In this document: positions 5,238 to 5,352 of the stretch, one piece after another
Position numbering within the stretch: the first letter of the stretch is position 1
Layout: every line of letters begins with the position of its first letter
DNA from: Alphaproteobacteria bacterium
Lineage (GTDB): Bacteria > Pseudomonadota > Alphaproteobacteria > Rhizobiales > Xanthobacteraceae
Direction of reading: 5' to 3'
Length of the DNA stretch: 5,352 bases
Assembly (NCBI GenBank): GCA_005884855.1
Contig: VAZS01000150.1
Span: 1 to 5,352 of the forward strand
Position numbers and translations under genes: made by a program
Notes under the pieces: generated by a model
What the model saw: the letters and a program-made list of their open reading frames with translations, nothing else
Told to the model about the DNA's origin: nothing
Databases searched by the model: none

Positions 5238-5352
5238 ATCCCGTTCCGTTGGCGTCGCTTGGCGGGTGGCGTTTCGGGCTCGCCTCGGTAACTGATGCCC
5301 GCGAAAGTCCCTGGCTGTCCAGTTTTTCGAATGCGGAGCTCGCGATGCAGCG
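5234..5352 (-). other. Possible 3' end of an upstream co-transcribed gene
   Basis: One minus-strand frame is open from the window edge (5350) for 38 codons and stops at TGA 5236-5234. The stop overlaps the exporter start as ATGA, a common arrangement for translationally coupled genes. The tail is basic (PPAKRRQRNGI) and not recognised. All three minus frames are open through this short GC-rich stretch, and another would end at a TGA a few bases further into the exporter, so the choice is not proven. The alternative is a leader region with the exporter's own promoter; I see no clear promoter there. Confidence 0.25.

Noticed and set aside
5311..5327. CTGG-CTGT-CCAG followed by five T's, resembling a plus-strand intrinsic terminator
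   Set aside because: The stem is only four base pairs and no plus-strand gene ends just before it.
5295..5352. An ATG-started plus-strand frame open to the window edge
   Set aside because: Only 19 codons are visible, there is no ribosome binding site, and the product is not recognisable.

Overview
The window looks like chromosomal DNA from a GC-rich alphaproteobacterium, most likely Bradyrhizobium or a close relative. That rests on codon use rich in G/C at third positions, TTG starts that look usable, and the overall style of the proteins; no marker gene fixes the genus. I see no insertion sequence, CRISPR array, integrase or complete tRNA. The proteins are mostly recognisable housekeeping or accessory types, so I do not claim a new multi-gene system. 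The more interesting signals are regulatory and structural.

Layout. Positions 1-200 hold no convincing gene but do contain a strong hairpin (68-94). A plus-strand gene for a TTC38/StaR-type tetratricopeptide protein follows (201-1526). Behind it is a short gap with a textbook CRP/FNR-type dyad (1570-1589), placed as expected for class II activation of the next gene, a small single-pass membrane protein of unknown function (1645-1905). This meets, tail to tail, a minus-strand gene for a membrane-anchored polysaccharide deacetylase of the NodB fold (1997-3013). The gap between them holds a 10-bp inverted repeat and an 11-bp tandem duplication that covers the deacetylase stop codon.

The 253-bp divergent gap at 3014-3266 carries a 12-bp palindrome, a hairpin resembling a tRNA T-arm, and a probable promoter for a small exported four-cysteine protein (3267-3491). 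That gene converges on a minus-strand gene for an EntS-like MFS_3 exporter with a soluble C-terminal alpha/beta domain (3552-5237). Upstream of the exporter, a minus-strand frame stays open to the window edge and ends in an ATGA overlap with the exporter start. This may be the tail of a co-transcribed gene.

The genes do not form one obvious pathway. The deacetylase, the four-cysteine protein, the small membrane protein and the exporter all act at or beyond the inner membrane, so a loose cell-envelope theme is possible, but this is inference. Transcription appears split into at least four units: the TPR gene, the small membrane protein, the divergent deacetylase/four-cysteine pair, and the exporter.
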